DNA of 64,000 bases from Erythrobacter sp. HL-111 (GCF_900105095.1 NZ_LT629743.1:2480001-2544000), one strand, 5' to 3'. Positions 38,376-48,539 are shown, counted from the stretch's first letter. Notes: a model not told the origin generated them from the sequence alone. Translations and numbers: made by a program.

Positions 38376-39874
38376 AGCGCCTCCTTGCGCAGGGCCTGCC
38401 GCCGCGAAGCCTCCTGGGCCAGGTCATGGCCGTGTTCGCCCTTGGCCTGCTGATCGCGCAGGCGATCTCCGCCGTGCTGCTCTACCGCGCCTCGGAGGAA
38501 CGGCGGGAGGCCGCGATCGTCAGCTCGCTCGCCTACCGCCTGATCGCCGAGGCCGGGCGCTCGCCCGAAGAGCTTGCCCGCCGCGCCGAACGCCGCACCG
38601 AACGCCGGGCCGAACGCAGCGCCGGGCGCCGGGCCGCGCGGGAAGCCCGCCGGGCGGAGCCGGACGCGGGCGAGCGCCGCCGCCTGCCCGGGCGCCCGCC
38701 TTTCGCCGGACCGGCCCGCATCCCCGCCGAACGCACCAACGCCCCGCCCCCGCTTGCAGGCGATGCGCGCAGCAGCGCCTACGAAGACGCGCTCGCCAGG
38801 GTGCTCGCCGCGCAGGACATCGCCGCCGGCCGCATCCTCGTCGCCGAGCGGCGCGCGGGCGAGGATCCCTTCCTGCGCGCGCTGGTCGAACGCCGCCCGC
38901 GCCGCACCGCGCCGGGATGGGAGGAGCGCAGCATCGTCATCGCCGCGATCGAGCGGCCGGGGAGCGGCGAATGGCTGACCGTGCGCCTGCCCGTGCAGGA
39001 GCGGCCGCGCGGCGGGCTCGCCACGATCCTGCTGCAGACCGCGGTCATCTTCGTCGTCGTCGTGCTGCTGCTCTATTTCGTGCTCAGGCGCATCACCCGC
39101 CCGCTCGCCGCGCTGACCGCGCGGCTGGCCGATTTCTCGCGCGCGCCGGGCAAGGCGCTGGTCCTCGCCGAAAGCGGCCCGGCCGACACGCGGCGGCTGA
39201 TCGCGGCCTACAACCGCATGGCCGCGCGGATCGCCGCCCTGCTCGACGAAAAGGACGTGATGCTGGGCGCGATCGGGCACGACCTCAAGACCCCGCTCGC
39301 CGCGCTGCGCGTGCGGATCGAAAGCGTCGCCGACGAGCGGCAGCGCGAACGCATGGCGGCGGGCATCGCCGACATCACCGCGACGCTCGACGACATCCTC
39401 GCGCTCGCCCGGGTCGGCCACGCGGGCGGGTCGGCCGAAGCGGTCGATCTCGCCGCGCTCGCGGGGGCGGTGGCGGAGGAGTTCGAGGACCTCGGCGCGC
39501 CGGTCGAATGGGTCGCGCAGGACGGACCGCGAATCGTCGCGAGGGTGCGCGAAACCTGGGCGAAGCGGGCGCTCCGCAACCTCGTCGCCAATGCGGTGCG
39601 CTATGGCGGCGGGGCGCGGGTGGTCCTGCTGCGCGAGGACGGCGAGGCGGTGCTGGCGGTCGAGGACGAGGGGCCGGGCATCCCTGCGGACCGGATCGAG
39701 GCGATGATGCAGCCCTTCGCCCGCGGCGAGGCCTCGCGCAACCGGGCGACCGGAGGGGCAGGGCTCGGCCTGACGCTCGCCCGCGCGATCGCCGAAGCGG
39801 AGGGCGGCAGCCTGCGCCTTGCGAACCGGGCCGGGGGCGGATTGCGGGCGGAGCTGCGCTTCCCGTTCGGCTGA
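38372..39874 (+). CDS. Sensor histidine kinase with a strongly basic periplasmic domain
   Basis: The 500-residue protein starts at TTG 38372 inside a TTGA overlap with the response regulator stop. Two membrane helices (about 13-33 and 222-243) enclose a periplasmic domain of about 190 residues. Its first part is extremely Arg-rich (RRAERRTERRAERSAG and onward). A HAMP domain follows, then the dimerisation helix with His about residue 303 in IGHDLKTPLAALR, then the ATPase with NLVANAVRYGGG and DEGPGIPADR. Cationic periplasmic sequence is unusual for a sensor and could interact with anions, lipid A or the acidic EF-hand protein encoded upstream. Confidence 0.9.
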   Translation: MKRLLAQGLPPRSLLGQVMAVFALGLLIAQAISAVLLYRASEERREAAIVSSLAYRLIAEAGRSPEELARRAERRTERRAERSAGRRAAREARRAEPDAGERRRLPGRPPFAGPARIPAERTNAPPPLAGDARSSAYEDALARVLAAQDIAAGRILVAERRAGEDPFLRALVERRPRRTAPGWEERSIVIAAIERPGSGEWLTVRLPVQERPRGGLATILLQTAVIFVVVVLLLYFVLRRITRPLAALTARLADFSRAPGKALVLAESGPADTRRLIAAYNRMAARIAALLDEKDVMLGAIGHDLKTPLAALRVRIESVADERQRERMAAGIADITATLDDILALARVGHAGGSAEAVDLAALAGAVAEEFEDLGAPVEWVAQDGPRIVARVRETWAKRALRNLVANAVRYGGGARVVLLREDGEAVLAVEDEGPGIPADRIEAMMQPFARGEASRNRATGGAGLGLTLARAIAEAEGGSLRLANRAGGGLRAELRFPFG

Positions 39875-39916
39875 ACCCGCTTGCCGGGCGCGGGGCGCTT
39901 GCTAAGTCATCGACCC

Positions 39917-41533
39917 ATGAAGGCGCTGTTGTCCTGGCTGGCGCGGACCGCCCTGCTCTATGTCCTGCTGGCGCTGGCGATCGGGCTGGCGCTGACCCTG
40001 CCCGCCGACCTTGCCGGGTACCTCGCGCGCGAGACGGCGAGCTTCGAGGAGGTCCGCGCCGAGATTGCCGAAGAGCGCGCCGCCGCGCAGGAGCGGCTCG
40101 AACGCCGGGCCGGAGAGGTCGCCGCGCTCCCGCTCGCGGCGCTGGAGGAGCGGATCGCCGCCCTCGCCGCGCGGCGGGAGCGGATCGGGCGCGAGATCGA
40201 CCGGCTCGAGGGCGGCTTCCTGTCGGCCTATCGTCCCTCGCGCGTGCTCGCGCGCAAGCGGGCCGAGCTGGAACTGGCCCTCGTCGAAAGCGAACTCGAA
40301 CTGCTCCGCGCCGCGCGCGAACCCCGGCGCGAACTCGACCGGGCGAGCGCCTGGCTCGAGCGCAACCCGACCATGCCCACGAAAGACGCGATCGCTGCCG
40401 CCCGGAGCCGCTGCACGCGCGACCGGCAGGGGCTTGCCGCGTTCGACCGGCGCTGGCGGATCGACCGGGAGGCACGCGAGATGCTGCTTTCGGAGCGCAG
40501 CGAACTCGTCGCGGCGGTCCGGGCGAGCTGCCGGCTTGCCGAAACCCTCGCCCGGCGCCGCGAACGCGCGCTGGCCGCGGGGGTCGAGGCCGGCCGGGCG
40601 CGCGGCGCGCTCGAAGCGCTGAGGCCCCGCGACCTGCCGGATGTCGCGCAGGGCATCCCCCGCACGCTGCTGCGCGACATCCTCCTCAAGGCGCTTTACG
40701 CCCTCCTTGCGCTGCTCCTCGTCCCGCCGGCGATCCGGGTGCTGCTCTATCACGTGCTCGCCCCGCTCGCCGCGAAATGGCCGCCGATGCGGTTCGGCGG
40801 GGAGCGCGGCGGCAACGCGGACGCGCCCGCCTTCCCGCCGGCCGGGGAAAGCCGCGTCTCGCTGGCGATCACGCTGGGCGAGGGCGAGGAGGCGCTGGTC
40901 CGGCAGGACTACCTCCAGTCCTCCTCGCTCAGCAGCGCCAAGCGCACGCACTGGCTGCTCGACTGGAGCCATCCCGTCGCCAGTTTCGCGAGCGGGATGC
41001 GCTTTCTCACGGCCGTGCGCGGGACGGGCGAGGACGTGCTGGTTTCGCCGGTCAAGGACCCGCTCGCCGAACTCGCCGTGCTCGAAATCCCGCGCGGCGG
41101 CGCCGCGGTCGTGCGGCCGAGCGCGCTCGCCGGGCTCGTCCGCCGGACGGGCGAGCCGGTGCGGATCACGACCCGCTGGCGGCTGTTCTCGCTGCCCGCC
41201 TGGCTCACCTTGCAGCTGCGCTATTTCGTCTTTCACGGGCCTGTGCGGCTGGTGCTGAAGGGCGGGCGCGGCGTGCGGATCGAACCCGCGCAGCGCGGGC
41301 GCATCGTCGGGCAGGGCCAGCTGATCGGTTTTTCGACCGACTGCGCCTATTCGGTGATCCGGACCGAGACGTTCTGGCCCTATTTCCTCGGGCGCGAACC
41401 GCTGCTCAAGGACCGGATCGAGCAAGGTCGCGGCGTGCTGCTGGTGGAGGAGGCCCCGCTCGCCGGGCGCTCGGGCCTGAGGCGCGGGTTCGAAGGCGCG
41501 TTCGACGCTGTCCTCAAGCTGTTCGGGGTCTAG
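39917..41533 (+). CDS. Unrecognised membrane protein: coiled coil plus C-terminal beta domain (possibly AIM24-like)
   Basis: The 538-residue protein begins with a hydrophobic helix (LLYVLLALAIGLALTLPADLAGYL). About 190 residues of charged, probably coiled-coil helix follow (residues 45-235, rich in EER, RRE and ELELAL), with a single pair of Cys. A second hydrophobic helix lies near 255-280 (ALYALLALLLVPPAIRVLLYHVLAP). The C-terminal 230 residues look beta-rich, with ATVRG/G-x-G-E-D-like turns and GRGVRIEPAQRGRIVGQG. This layout recalls AIM24/TspB-like domains, but I am not sure. The coiled coil probably faces the periplasm and the C-terminal domain the cytosol. It stands alone, 42 bases after the sensor kinase, and converges with a serine hydrolase gene. 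Confidence 0.75.
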   Translation: MKALLSWLARTALLYVLLALAIGLALTLPADLAGYLARETASFEEVRAEIAEERAAAQERLERRAGEVAALPLAALEERIAALAARRERIGREIDRLEGGFLSAYRPSRVLARKRAELELALVESELELLRAAREPRRELDRASAWLERNPTMPTKDAIAAARSRCTRDRQGLAAFDRRWRIDREAREMLLSERSELVAAVRASCRLAETLARRRERALAAGVEAGRARGALEALRPRDLPDVAQGIPRTLLRDILLKALYALLALLLVPPAIRVLLYHVLAPLAAKWPPMRFGGERGGNADAPAFPPAGESRVSLAITLGEGEEALVRQDYLQSSSLSSAKRTHWLLDWSHPVASFASGMRFLTAVRGTGEDVLVSPVKDPLAELAVLEIPRGGAAVVRPSALAGLVRRTGEPVRITTRWRLFSLPAWLTLQLRYFVFHGPVRLVLKGGRGVRIEPAQRGRIVGQGQLIGFSTDCAYSVIRTETFWPYFLGREPLLKDRIEQGRGVLLVEEAPLAGRSGLRRGFEGAFDAVLKLFGV

Positions 41534-41540
41534 TCGGGGT

Positions 41541-42800
41541 CTAGCGCCCGGCGGCGTTCCCGCGCGCTTCGAGCAGGCCCTGCGCCCTGCCGACCAGTGC
41601 GATCTCGCGCGGATCGAAGCCGCTCGCCCCCTCGGCGCCGATGCGGGGCGGGACCGCGGTGACGAAATAGGCGAGCCCCTTGCCGCTCTCCGGATCGAAC
41701 CACAAGCCGGACCGCAGGCCATAGGCCTCGCCCGCGTGGCCGAATCGGGGAATGCCGTCGGCGAAAAGCGGGTCGATGCAGGGGCGCCCGGGCATTTCGA
41801 TCGCCTGCACCCCGAGCCCGTAGCCGCAGAAGAACGCCTGGCCCTCGACCCGGGGCCGGGCCGAGGCGAGCATCGCGGCGAGGCTTTCGCCGCTCACCAC
41901 CCCTTCGCCGCCGCGCACCAGCGCCTGGCCGAGCCGGGCGAGATCGACCATGCCGATCCGCACCCCGCCCTGCGGGCTGAACACCGAGGCATTGCTGCCC
42001 GGCACGTAGCCGGAAAGGTCGCAGGCCGCGCCCTCGGCCACGGGGATCGCGCAGGCTGGCGGCAGGTCGCCGGGAAAATCGCGCGCGGGTTCGCCCGTGT
42101 CGCGGTAAAGCGCCACCGCGCGGGCGATGCGGCCGGGCGAACAGCGGGTCCAGTTGACGCAGGCCTCGATCCCGAGCGGGGCGAAGACCAGCCGTTCGAC
42201 CAGATCGTCGTAGCGTTCGCCGCTTGCCGCCTCGAGCACGCTGGCAACCAGCGGCGAGCCGAGATTGGCGTATTCGAACGGCGCCTCGCCCGGCGGGGCA
42301 TCGCGATACCAGCTGCGCGGGTCGGCAAGCCGTTGGCGCAGGCTGTCGCCGAGCGGAATGATGTAGCCGCCCGCATCGCGCAGCCCCGCGCGGTGCGAGA
42401 GGACCTGCGCCAGCGTGACCGGCGCGTCGGGAAACCCGGGCGCGCGCAGTTTCCAGCCGAGATGGTCCGACACGTCGGCGTTCAGATCGACCACGCCTTC
42501 CTCGGCAAGCCGTAGCGCCGCGAGCGCCATCACCAGTTTGGAGATGCTCGCGATCCGCACCGGGTCGTTGGCGGCAACGGCGCGCCCGCTGGCGCGTTCG
42601 GCCACGCCTTCGACGATCAGCGGCTCGATCCGCTCTCGATCGAAGGCGACGACCACGCGCGCCGGTGCGGGGGCCTGTTCGGGGGCCTGTTCGGGGGCCG
42701 GTTCGGGGGCGCCTTCGGGCGCAGAGGCTGCGGCCGGTCCGGCCACGGCCAGCGCCAGCCCCGCCAGCGGGCGCAGCAAGGCAAGCCGCACGCCTGTCAT
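41541..42800 (-). CDS. Serine hydrolase of the class C beta-lactamase / penicillin-binding-like family
   Basis: This 419-residue secreted protein has a signal peptide (to ASA-APEG) and a repetitive Pro/Glu/Gln linker (APEQ units). The hydrolase domain shows the catalytic SxxK as ASISKLV near residue 84, the YxN motif as YANLG, and a third-motif equivalent HAGEAYG. Relatives include esterases, D-aminopeptidases and beta-lactamases, so the substrate is open. Its ATG overlaps the stop of the HerA-like ATPase gene as ATGA, making the pair translationally coupled, an unexpected partnership. Confidence 0.87.
   Translation of the reverse strand: MTGVRLALLRPLAGLALAVAGPAAASAPEGAPEPAPEQAPEQAPAPARVVVAFDRERIEPLIVEGVAERASGRAVAANDPVRIASISKLVMALAALRLAEEGVVDLNADVSDHLGWKLRAPGFPDAPVTLAQVLSHRAGLRDAGGYIIPLGDSLRQRLADPRSWYRDAPPGEAPFEYANLGSPLVASVLEAASGERYDDLVERLVFAPLGIEACVNWTRCSPGRIARAVALYRDTGEPARDFPGDLPPACAIPVAEGAACDLSGYVPGSNASVFSPQGGVRIGMVDLARLGQALVRGGEGVVSGESLAAMLASARPRVEGQAFFCGYGLGVQAIEMPGRPCIDPLFADGIPRFGHAGEAYGLRSGLWFDPESGKGLAYFVTAVPPRIGAEGASGFDPREIALVGRAQGLLEARGNAAGR
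42669..42716. repeat. Four 12-bp tandem units encoding the APEQ-like linker
   Basis: GGGGGCCTGTTC is repeated exactly at 42669-42680 and 42681-42692, then with changes at 42693-42704 and 42705-42716. On the coding strand this yields the repetitive linker directly behind the serine hydrolase signal peptide. Unit changes would be in frame. Confidence 0.8.
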
Positions 42801-44371
42801 CGCATCAGCCCGCCGATGAGATTGCGCACGAATCGCCCCGCGACCGGCCCGGCGAGATCGGTCGCGATCAGGCCCGCTGCCGAACTCAATCCCGAGGCGA
42901 GCGGGTTCGCGCGGCTGCGCCTGCCGATCACCCTGGCTGCTGCCGCCCCCGCGAGGCTGCCGGCGGCGACCCGGGTCCCGCGCGAAAGCGCCTTTTCCCA
43001 GATCGAGGGGGACTTGCGCGGGCGTTTCCTCACCTCCTCCTCGCCCTGCGCCTCGACTTCCGCGGCGGTGGCGGCGGCGTCCTCGGCCTTGGCGAGGAGG
43101 ACTTCCTCGGCGCTCTCGCGGTCCACCGCCTCGTCGTATTTCCCCGCGAGCGGGCTGACCGACTGGATGATCGCGCGTTCCTTGGCATTGACCGGGCCGA
43201 GCCGCGAGCGCGGCGGCTTGATCAGCGTGCGCTGCACCACCGAAGGCGCGCCCTCTTCATCCAGGGTCGAGACGAGCGCCTCGCCGACCCTCAGTTCGGT
43301 GATGACCTGTTCGGTGTCGAGCGACTCGTTGATGCGAAACGTTTCCGCCGCCGCCCGGATCGCCCGCTGGTCGCGCTTGGTGAAGGCGCGCAGGGCGTGG
43401 AGCACGCGGTTGCCGAGCTGCCCCGCGACCCGTTCGGGAATGTCGATCGGGTTCTGCGTCACGAAGAACACGCCCACACCCTTGGAACGGATCAGGCGGA
43501 CGACCTGCTCGATCTTGTCCTGGAGGGCATCGGGCGCGTCATCGAAGAGCAGGTGCGCCTCGTCGAAGAAGAAGACCAGCCGCGGCTTGTCGGGATCGCC
43601 GACCTCGGGCAGGCTTTCGAACAGTTCGGCGAGCAGCCACAGCAGGAAGGTCGCGTAAAGCTTGGGGCTTCGCATCAGCCGGTCGGCGGCGAGCACGTTG
43701 ACGAAGCCGCGGCCCTGTTCGTCCAGCTTGAGGAAATCGTCGATCTCCAGCGCGGGCTCGCCGAAGAAATGGTCCGCCCCCTGCGCCTCGAAACTGAGGA
43801 GCTGGCGCTGGATCGCCCCGACCGAGGCGCGCGAGACATTGCCGTACTTGCCCGACAGTTCGCCCGCGTTCTCGTTCGCCCATTGCAAAAGCGCGGTCAG
43901 GTCCCCGAAATCGAGCAGCAGCAGCCCGTTCTCGTCGGCGTGGCGGAACACGATCTGGAGCACGCCCTCCTGCGTCTCGTTGAGGTCGAGCAGCCGGGCG
44001 AGCAGCAGCGGCCCCATTTCCGAGATCGTCGTGCGGACGGGATGGCCCTGTTCGCCGTAAAGGTCCCAGAAGATCACCGGGTTGTCGGAATAGGCATAGT
44101 CCTCCATGCCCAGTTCCTTCGCGCGGCCTTCCAGCTTGTCGGCGTGCTTGAAGGTCGGCGATCCCGGCATGGCGATGCCCGACAGGTCGCCCTTCACGTC
44201 GGCGACGAAGACCGGCACGCCCCGCGCGGAGAAACTCTCGGCAAGGCCTTGCAGCGTCACCGTCTTGCCCGTGCCCGTGGCGCCCGCGATCAGGCCGTGG
44301 CGGTTGGCGCGCGACAGCGCGAGATGCTGCATCTCGCCATTGCCGCCCAGTCCCAGAAAGATCCCGCCCAT
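42797..44371 (-). CDS. HerA/YjgR-like ATPase (DUF853, helicase HerA-like C-terminal domain)
   Basis: From ATG 44371 the protein is 524 residues. Walker A is [16 protein letters not shown] near residue 28 and Walker [17 protein letters not shown] is near 275. The block [26 protein letters not shown] is diagnostic of the YjgR/DUF853 group within HerA-FtsK ATPases. The C-terminus is basic and then Ala/Gly-rich, with a weakly hydrophobic end. These proteins are related to DNA translocases, but the role of YjgR is not established. The gene is upstream of, and overlaps, the secreted serine hydrolase gene. Confidence 0.88.
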   Translation of the reverse strand: MGGIFLGLGGNGEMQHLALSRANRHGLIAGATGTGKTVTLQGLAESFSARGVPVFVADVKGDLSGIAMPGSPTFKHADKLEGRAKELGMEDYAYSDNPVIFWDLYGEQGHPVRTTISEMGPLLLARLLDLNETQEGVLQIVFRHADENGLLLLDFGDLTALLQWANENAGELSGKYGNVSRASVGAIQRQLLSFEAQGADHFFGEPALEIDDFLKLDEQGRGFVNVLAADRLMRSPKLYATFLLWLLAELFESLPEVGDPDKPRLVFFFDEAHLLFDDAPDALQDKIEQVVRLIRSKGVGVFFVTQNPIDIPERVAGQLGNRVLHALRAFTKRDQRAIRAAAETFRINESLDTEQVITELRVGEALVSTLDEEGAPSVVQRTLIKPPRSRLGPVNAKERAIIQSVSPLAGKYDEAVDRESAEEVLLAKAEDAAATAAEVEAQGEEEVRKRPRKSPSIWEKALSRGTRVAAGSLAGAAAARVIGRRSRANPLASGLSSAAGLIATDLAGPVAGRFVRNLIGGLMR

Positions 44372-44531
44372 CGCGCCGCCCCTTGCCCGCCTGTCCTGTT
44401 TCGCCTGCTGCGGTGTTTGGAAGCCCGCCGCGCGGGGGTCAAGCGGCCAGAACCTTCCCGGCACCGGCCCGGCGCCCGACCGCCTGCTGCCTCTCGACTT
44501 GGCGCGCGTATCGGGTAAGGCATCACCTGCA

Positions 44532-46388
44532 ATGGCCGACCAGAAGCCTCCCACGCCATTCGTGCTGCTCGACGATGCGCGCGCAGCCGGCAGCGATCCG
44601 GCGGACGCGCTGTTCTTCGAGGCCCCGCGCGCCGTGTTCCGCGCGGTCCGGCCGGGCGAGGTCGCAGGCGCGCTCGAAGCCGCCGATCGCGCGCTGCGCG
44701 AGGGCGGCGGGACGCTGGCCGGCTACGTCGCCTATGAGGCGGGCCTTGCGCTGGAAGGGCGGCTGGCGGACCTCGCCGCGCGCCGTTCCGGGGCAGCAGG
44801 GCCGCTCGTCTGGCTCGGCCTGTTCGATCCGCCCGAAAGGATCGCCGCGGGCGAGGTTCCCGGCTGGCTCGAGGCGCGGCGCGAAGCCGGCGGCGGATCG
44901 GGAAACGAGGCGCGGATCGGCCCGCTCGAACCGCAACTCTCGCCCGGCGGCCACGAAGCGGCCTTTGCGGCGCTGCGGGAAAGGATCGCGGCGGGCGACA
45001 TCTACCAGGCGAACCTCACCTACAGCCAGGCCGGGTCCTATCGCGGCGATCCGGTCGCGCTCTATGCCGCGCTGCGCCCGGCGGCGGGTGCGGGGCACGG
45101 CGCGCTGGTGTTCGACGGGTCGCACTGGCTGCTGAGCTTCTCGCCCGAACTCTTCTTCGCGCTCGACGGCCGCGAAGCGCGGGTGCGGCCGATGAAGGGG
45201 ACCCGTCCGCGCTCCGCAGACCCGGCCGAGGACGCCGCGCTTGCCGAGGATCTCGCCGCTTCGGTCAAGGACCGGGCCGAGAACCTGATGATCGTCGATC
45301 TGATGCGGAACGACCTTTCGCGCGTCGCCGTGCCGGGGAGCGTCCGGGTCGAGACGCGCTTCGCGGTCGAGACCTATCCGACCGTCCACCAGATGGTTTC
45401 CGGGGTGCGCGCCGAACTCGCCGAAGGCCGCGGCGCGCTCGATCTCGTGCGCGCGCTGTTCCCCTGCGGGTCGATCACCGGCGCGCCCAAGATCCGGGCG
45501 ATGGAATTGCTGGGCGAGGTCGAGCGCGATTCGCGCGGGCCCTATTGCGGGGCGATCGGGCGGATCGATGCGCCGGATGCCGAAGGGCGATCCTCCGCCG
45601 CGTTCAGCGTCGCGATCCGCACGCTGCGCCTGACCCCGGTCGAGAACGGGCAGGGCGAGGCCGTGCTCGGCGTCGGCTCGGCGATCGTCGCGGACAGCGA
45701 AGGGCTGGCCGAACGGCGCGAATGCGAGGTCAAGGCGGGTTTCGTGCGCCGGGCCGCGCCCGATCTCGCGGCGCCGGCCTGCGACCTGATCGAGACCATG
45801 CGCTTCGAGCCGGAGAGCGGCATTGCCCTGCTCGAAAGGCATCTCGCCCGGATGAAGCGCAGCGCGGCAGAACTCGGCTTTTCCTTCGACCGGCACGCGG
45901 CGCGCAACCAGATCCAGGCGCTGTGTTTCGAGCTCGAGGAACCGGCGAAGCTGCGCCTGCTCGCCTCGCGCGGGGGGGCGATCGCGCTCGAGAGCGCGGG
46001 CCTGCCGCAGCCCCGGGGAGAGCCGATGGCGGCGATCGCCCTGCCGCTGCCGGTCGATCCGTCGGACTGGCGGCTGCGCCACAAGACCTCCGACCGCGGC
46101 TTCTACGAGGATGGGCTCGAGGCGGCGCGCGCCATGGGGGCGGGCGAATGCCTGTTCGTGCGCGAGGACGGCCTCGTGACCGAGGGCTGCTTCACCACCG
46201 TCTTCGCGGAACGCGGGGGCGAACTGCTCACGCCCCCGGCGCGGCTCGGCCTGCTGCCGGGCGTCCTGCGCGAGGCGCTGATCGAGGAAGGCCGCGCGCG
46301 CGAGGCGGAGCTGACGCTGGACGATCTCGCGGACGGTTTCCTCCTCGGCAATGCGGTGCGCGGGCTGTTCCCGGCGCGTCTCGCATGA
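44532..46388 (+). CDS. Fused aminodeoxychorismate synthase component I / aminodeoxychorismate lyase (PabB-PabC)
   Basis: The 618-residue protein has an N-terminal chorismate-binding domain (about 1-385). It carries [36 protein letters not shown] and [22 protein letters not shown]. The C-terminal domain (about 395-618) is a fold-type IV PLP enzyme with the catalytic Lys in [15 protein letters not shown] and [10 protein letters not shown]. Together they convert chorismate (with amidotransferase PabA, not present here) to 4-aminobenzoate for folate synthesis. PabBC fusions are known in several bacteria. Its stop overlaps the start of the next gene as ATGA. Confidence 0.93.
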   Translation: MADQKPPTPFVLLDDARAAGSDPADALFFEAPRAVFRAVRPGEVAGALEAADRALREGGGTLAGYVAYEAGLALEGRLADLAARRSGAAGPLVWLGLFDPPERIAAGEVPGWLEARREAGGGSGNEARIGPLEPQLSPGGHEAAFAALRERIAAGDIYQANLTYSQAGSYRGDPVALYAALRPAAGAGHGALVFDGSHWLLSFSPELFFALDGREARVRPMKGTRPRSADPAEDAALAEDLAASVKDRAENLMIVDLMRNDLSRVAVPGSVRVETRFAVETYPTVHQMVSGVRAELAEGRGALDLVRALFPCGSITGAPKIRAMELLGEVERDSRGPYCGAIGRIDAPDAEGRSSAAFSVAIRTLRLTPVENGQGEAVLGVGSAIVADSEGLAERRECEVKAGFVRRAAPDLAAPACDLIETMRFEPESGIALLERHLARMKRSAAELGFSFDRHAARNQIQALCFELEEPAKLRLLASRGGAIALESAGLPQPRGEPMAAIALPLPVDPSDWRLRHKTSDRGFYEDGLEAARAMGAGECLFVREDGLVTEGCFTTVFAERGGELLTPPARLGLLPGVLREALIEEGRAREAELTLDDLADGFLLGNAVRGLFPARLA

Positions 46389-47044
46389 CTATCCCGATCC
46401 TCTACGAGGACGCCGAGGCGCTGGTGATCGACAAGCCCGCCGGGCTCCCGGTCGACCGCCCCAAGCGCGGCGGGCCGTGCCTCGGGGACCGGCTGGACGA
46501 ACTGAAGCTCGGCTTCCAGCGCCCGCCCGTCCCGGTTCACCGGCTCGACACGGATACAAGCGGCTGCCTGCTGCTCGCGCGCAATCCCAAGGCGCTCAAG
46601 CGCTTCAACCGCGCGTTCGAGGCGCGGCTGGTGGCGAAGACCTATCTCGCGGTGCTGGCGGGTCATCCCCCGGGCGAGACGGGCACGGTCGAACTCTCGC
46701 TCGCCAAGGTCAGCTCGGCCGAGAAGGGCTGGCGCATGATCGCGGCGAAGAAGGGCAAGTCGGCGATCTCGCACTGGGAACTGGTCGAGCTTCTGGGCGA
46801 GCACAGCCTGGTCCGTTTCCGTCCCGAGACGGGGCGCACCCACCAGTTGCGCGTCCATGCGCTCAAGGGCCTCGGCGCGCCGCTGCTGGGCGATCCGGTC
46901 TATGGGGCGGGTGCGGTGCCGGGCGCTGCGCGGACCATGCTCCACGCTGCCGGCATCACCGTCCCGCGCGAGGGCAAGCCGCCGGTCGAGGCCCGCGCGC
47001 CGCTCCCGGCCGATTTCCTCGCGCTCGGGGCGAGCGGTGGATAG
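46385..47044 (+). CDS. RluA family pseudouridine synthase
   Basis: The 219-residue protein contains LYEDAEALVIDKPAGLPVDR, the catalytic-Asp motif PVHRLDTDTSGCLLLAR, and ETGRTHQLRVHALKGLGAPLLGDPVYG, all hallmarks of the RluA group. No S4 RNA-binding domain precedes it, so it is a short RluA/TruC-like member. It would isomerise uridine in rRNA or tRNA. It starts by ATGA overlap with pabBC and its end overlaps the arfB start by eight bases, so three genes are read from one message. Confidence 0.9.
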   Translation: MTIPILYEDAEALVIDKPAGLPVDRPKRGGPCLGDRLDELKLGFQRPPVPVHRLDTDTSGCLLLARNPKALKRFNRAFEARLVAKTYLAVLAGHPPGETGTVELSLAKVSSAEKGWRMIAAKKGKSAISHWELVELLGEHSLVRFRPETGRTHQLRVHALKGLGAPLLGDPVYGAGAVPGAARTMLHAAGITVPREGKPPVEARAPLPADFLALGASGG

Positions 47045-47453
47045 CGGCCTGCTCGACCGCGCTCACGCGCTCGCCGAGGAAAGCTTCCTCGCGGGATCGG
47101 GGCCGGGAGGGCAGAACGCGAACAAGGTCGCCACCGCCGTGCAGCTGCGCGTCAACGTCCATGCCCTGCGCCTGCCGCCGCCGGTCTTCGCCCGGCTGCG
47201 CGAACTCGCCGGCTCGAAGCTGACCGCCTCGGGCGACCTTCTTGTCACGGCACGCCGTCACCGCACGCAGGAGGCGAATCGGGCCGAGGCGCGCGAGAAG
47301 CTGGGCGAACTGCTCGAACAGGCGCATCGCCGCCCGCCGCGGCGCGCGCACACGCGGGTCAACCGGATCGGCAAGGTGCAGCGGCTCAAGGCGAAAAAGG
47401 CACGGGGGCAGGTCAAGGCGAAGCGCGGGAAGATCGACCGGTCGGACTGGTGA
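47037..47453 (+). CDS. arfB: Alternative ribosome-rescue factor ArfB (YaeJ-type peptidyl-tRNA hydrolase)
   Basis: The 138-residue protein starts at GTG 47037. Its [16 protein letters not shown] stretch holds the GGQ motif that hydrolyses peptidyl-tRNA. The basic C-terminal tail ([20 protein letters not shown]) matches the tail that ArfB inserts into the empty mRNA channel of stalled ribosomes. The absence of a codon-recognition domain and the short length exclude RF1/RF2. It overlaps the end of the pseudouridine synthase gene and lies upstream of rpmG. Confidence 0.92.
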   Translation: MDSGLLDRAHALAEESFLAGSGPGGQNANKVATAVQLRVNVHALRLPPPVFARLRELAGSKLTASGDLLVTARRHRTQEANRAEAREKLGELLEQAHRRPPRRAHTRVNRIGKVQRLKAKKARGQVKAKRGKIDRSDW

Positions 47454-47613
47454 GGCGCAGGGGCTCGCCCGTCGCCGATCGCTTGACTTTTGCCCGCGAT
47501 TCGCGCAGTGGCGCGCGCTGACAGGCGGCGCGGGACGCGTCGCCCTTTGTTTTTGGTGGGCCCTTTGTTCCCGGAGGGCCGACCGGCCCCATTCTGGAAC
47601 TCAGGAACCCGCC

Positions 47614-47781
47614 ATGGCGAAGCCCGCAACCGTCAAGATCCGGCTCGTGTCGACCGAAGGCACCGGCTTTTTCTACGTTACGAAGAAGAACCCGCGCAAC
47701 ATCACCGAGAAGATGACCTTCCGCAAGTATGACCCGGTCGTGCGCAAGCACGTCGAGTTCAAGGAAGCGAAGATCAAGTAA
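47614..47781 (+). CDS. rpmG: 50S ribosomal protein L33
   Basis: The 55-residue product [18 protein letters not shown] to [11 protein letters not shown] is a typical L33. The Cys pairs of zinc-binding L33 forms are absent, so this is the zinc-independent type. The start at 47614 has AGGA seven bases upstream. The 160-base region ahead contains a TTGACT hexamer at 47483 as a possible -35, without a convincing -10. Confidence 0.97.
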   Translation: MAKPATVKIRLVSTEGTGFFYVTKKNPRNITEKMTFRKYDPVVRKHVEFKEAKIK

Positions 47782-47849
47782 GGCGCCCGGCGTCCGCGCT
47801 CTCGTGCAGTTCACGCCCGGTTCAATGCCTTGCTCCTAACCCGCGAGGC

Positions 47850-48527
47850 ATGATGACATTTTTCTTTTCCGGTTTCCGGTTCCGCCCGCGTTCGGTCGCC
47901 GCGGCGCTCGCGCTCGGCCTTGCGGGGGCCTTTCCCCTCGCCGCGCCGCTTGCCCCTGCGGCCCATGCCCAGCAGGCCGGGCCGGGCATCGACGCCGCTG
48001 TCGCGGCGCTGCGCGGCATTTCGACCATGCGCGCCGATTTCACCCAGATCGACCGCGACGGCCGCCGCGTCTCGGGCACGATGACGCTGAAACGCCCGGG
48101 CAAGATCCGCTTCGACTATGGCAGGGATTCGGATTTCCTCGTCGTCTCGAACGGCAAGTCGCTCTATGTCGTCGACTACGAGGTCAAGCAGGTCGAACGC
48201 TACCCGATCAGGCGCTCGCCGCTCGGCGCGCTGCTCGATCCCTCGCGCGATGTCGCCAAATACGGCAAGCTCGTGCCGACCGCGCGCGAAGACGTGCTGA
48301 GCGTCGAGGTGCGCGATCCTTCGCGGCCGGAATTCGGCGTCATCACCATGATCTTCGTGAAGAACGCCCGCGCCCCGGGCGGCTGGGAGCTCAACAGCTG
48401 GGTCGCGCTCGACGCGCAGGACCACCGCACGACGGTGCGCCTGTCGAATCATCGCTACGGCCTGTCGGTCGCCGAAAGCACCTTCGATTTCGACGATCCG
48501 CGGCCGGCATCCCGTCGCCCGCGCTGA
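47850..48527 (+). CDS. lolA: Outer-membrane lipoprotein carrier protein LolA family
   Basis: The 225-residue protein has a long signal peptide ending AHA-QQAG. A LolA-like domain follows: MRADFTQIDRDGRRVSGTMTLKRPGKIRFDY, VVSNGKSLYVVDYEVKQVERYPI, and a C-terminal VRLSNHRYGLSVAESTFDF. LolA ferries lipoproteins across the periplasm to the outer membrane. Two ATGs in a row (47850 and 47853) follow a CGAGG; the second has better spacing. It is followed by a non-coding stretch and a strong terminator. Confidence 0.9.
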   Translation: MMTFFFSGFRFRPRSVAAALALGLAGAFPLAAPLAPAAHAQQAGPGIDAAVAALRGISTMRADFTQIDRDGRRVSGTMTLKRPGKIRFDYGRDSDFLVVSNGKSLYVVDYEVKQVERYPIRRSPLGALLDPSRDVAKYGKLVPTAREDVLSVEVRDPSRPEFGVITMIFVKNARAPGGWELNSWVALDAQDHRTTVRLSNHRYGLSVAESTFDFDDPRPASRRPR

Positions 48528-48539
48528 ACGGCTGGTCCG

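Noticed and set aside
47454..47613. tRNA or small RNA gene before rpmG
   Set aside because: No cloverleaf or terminator was found. Only a TTGACT hexamer at 47483 without a matching -10 is visible.
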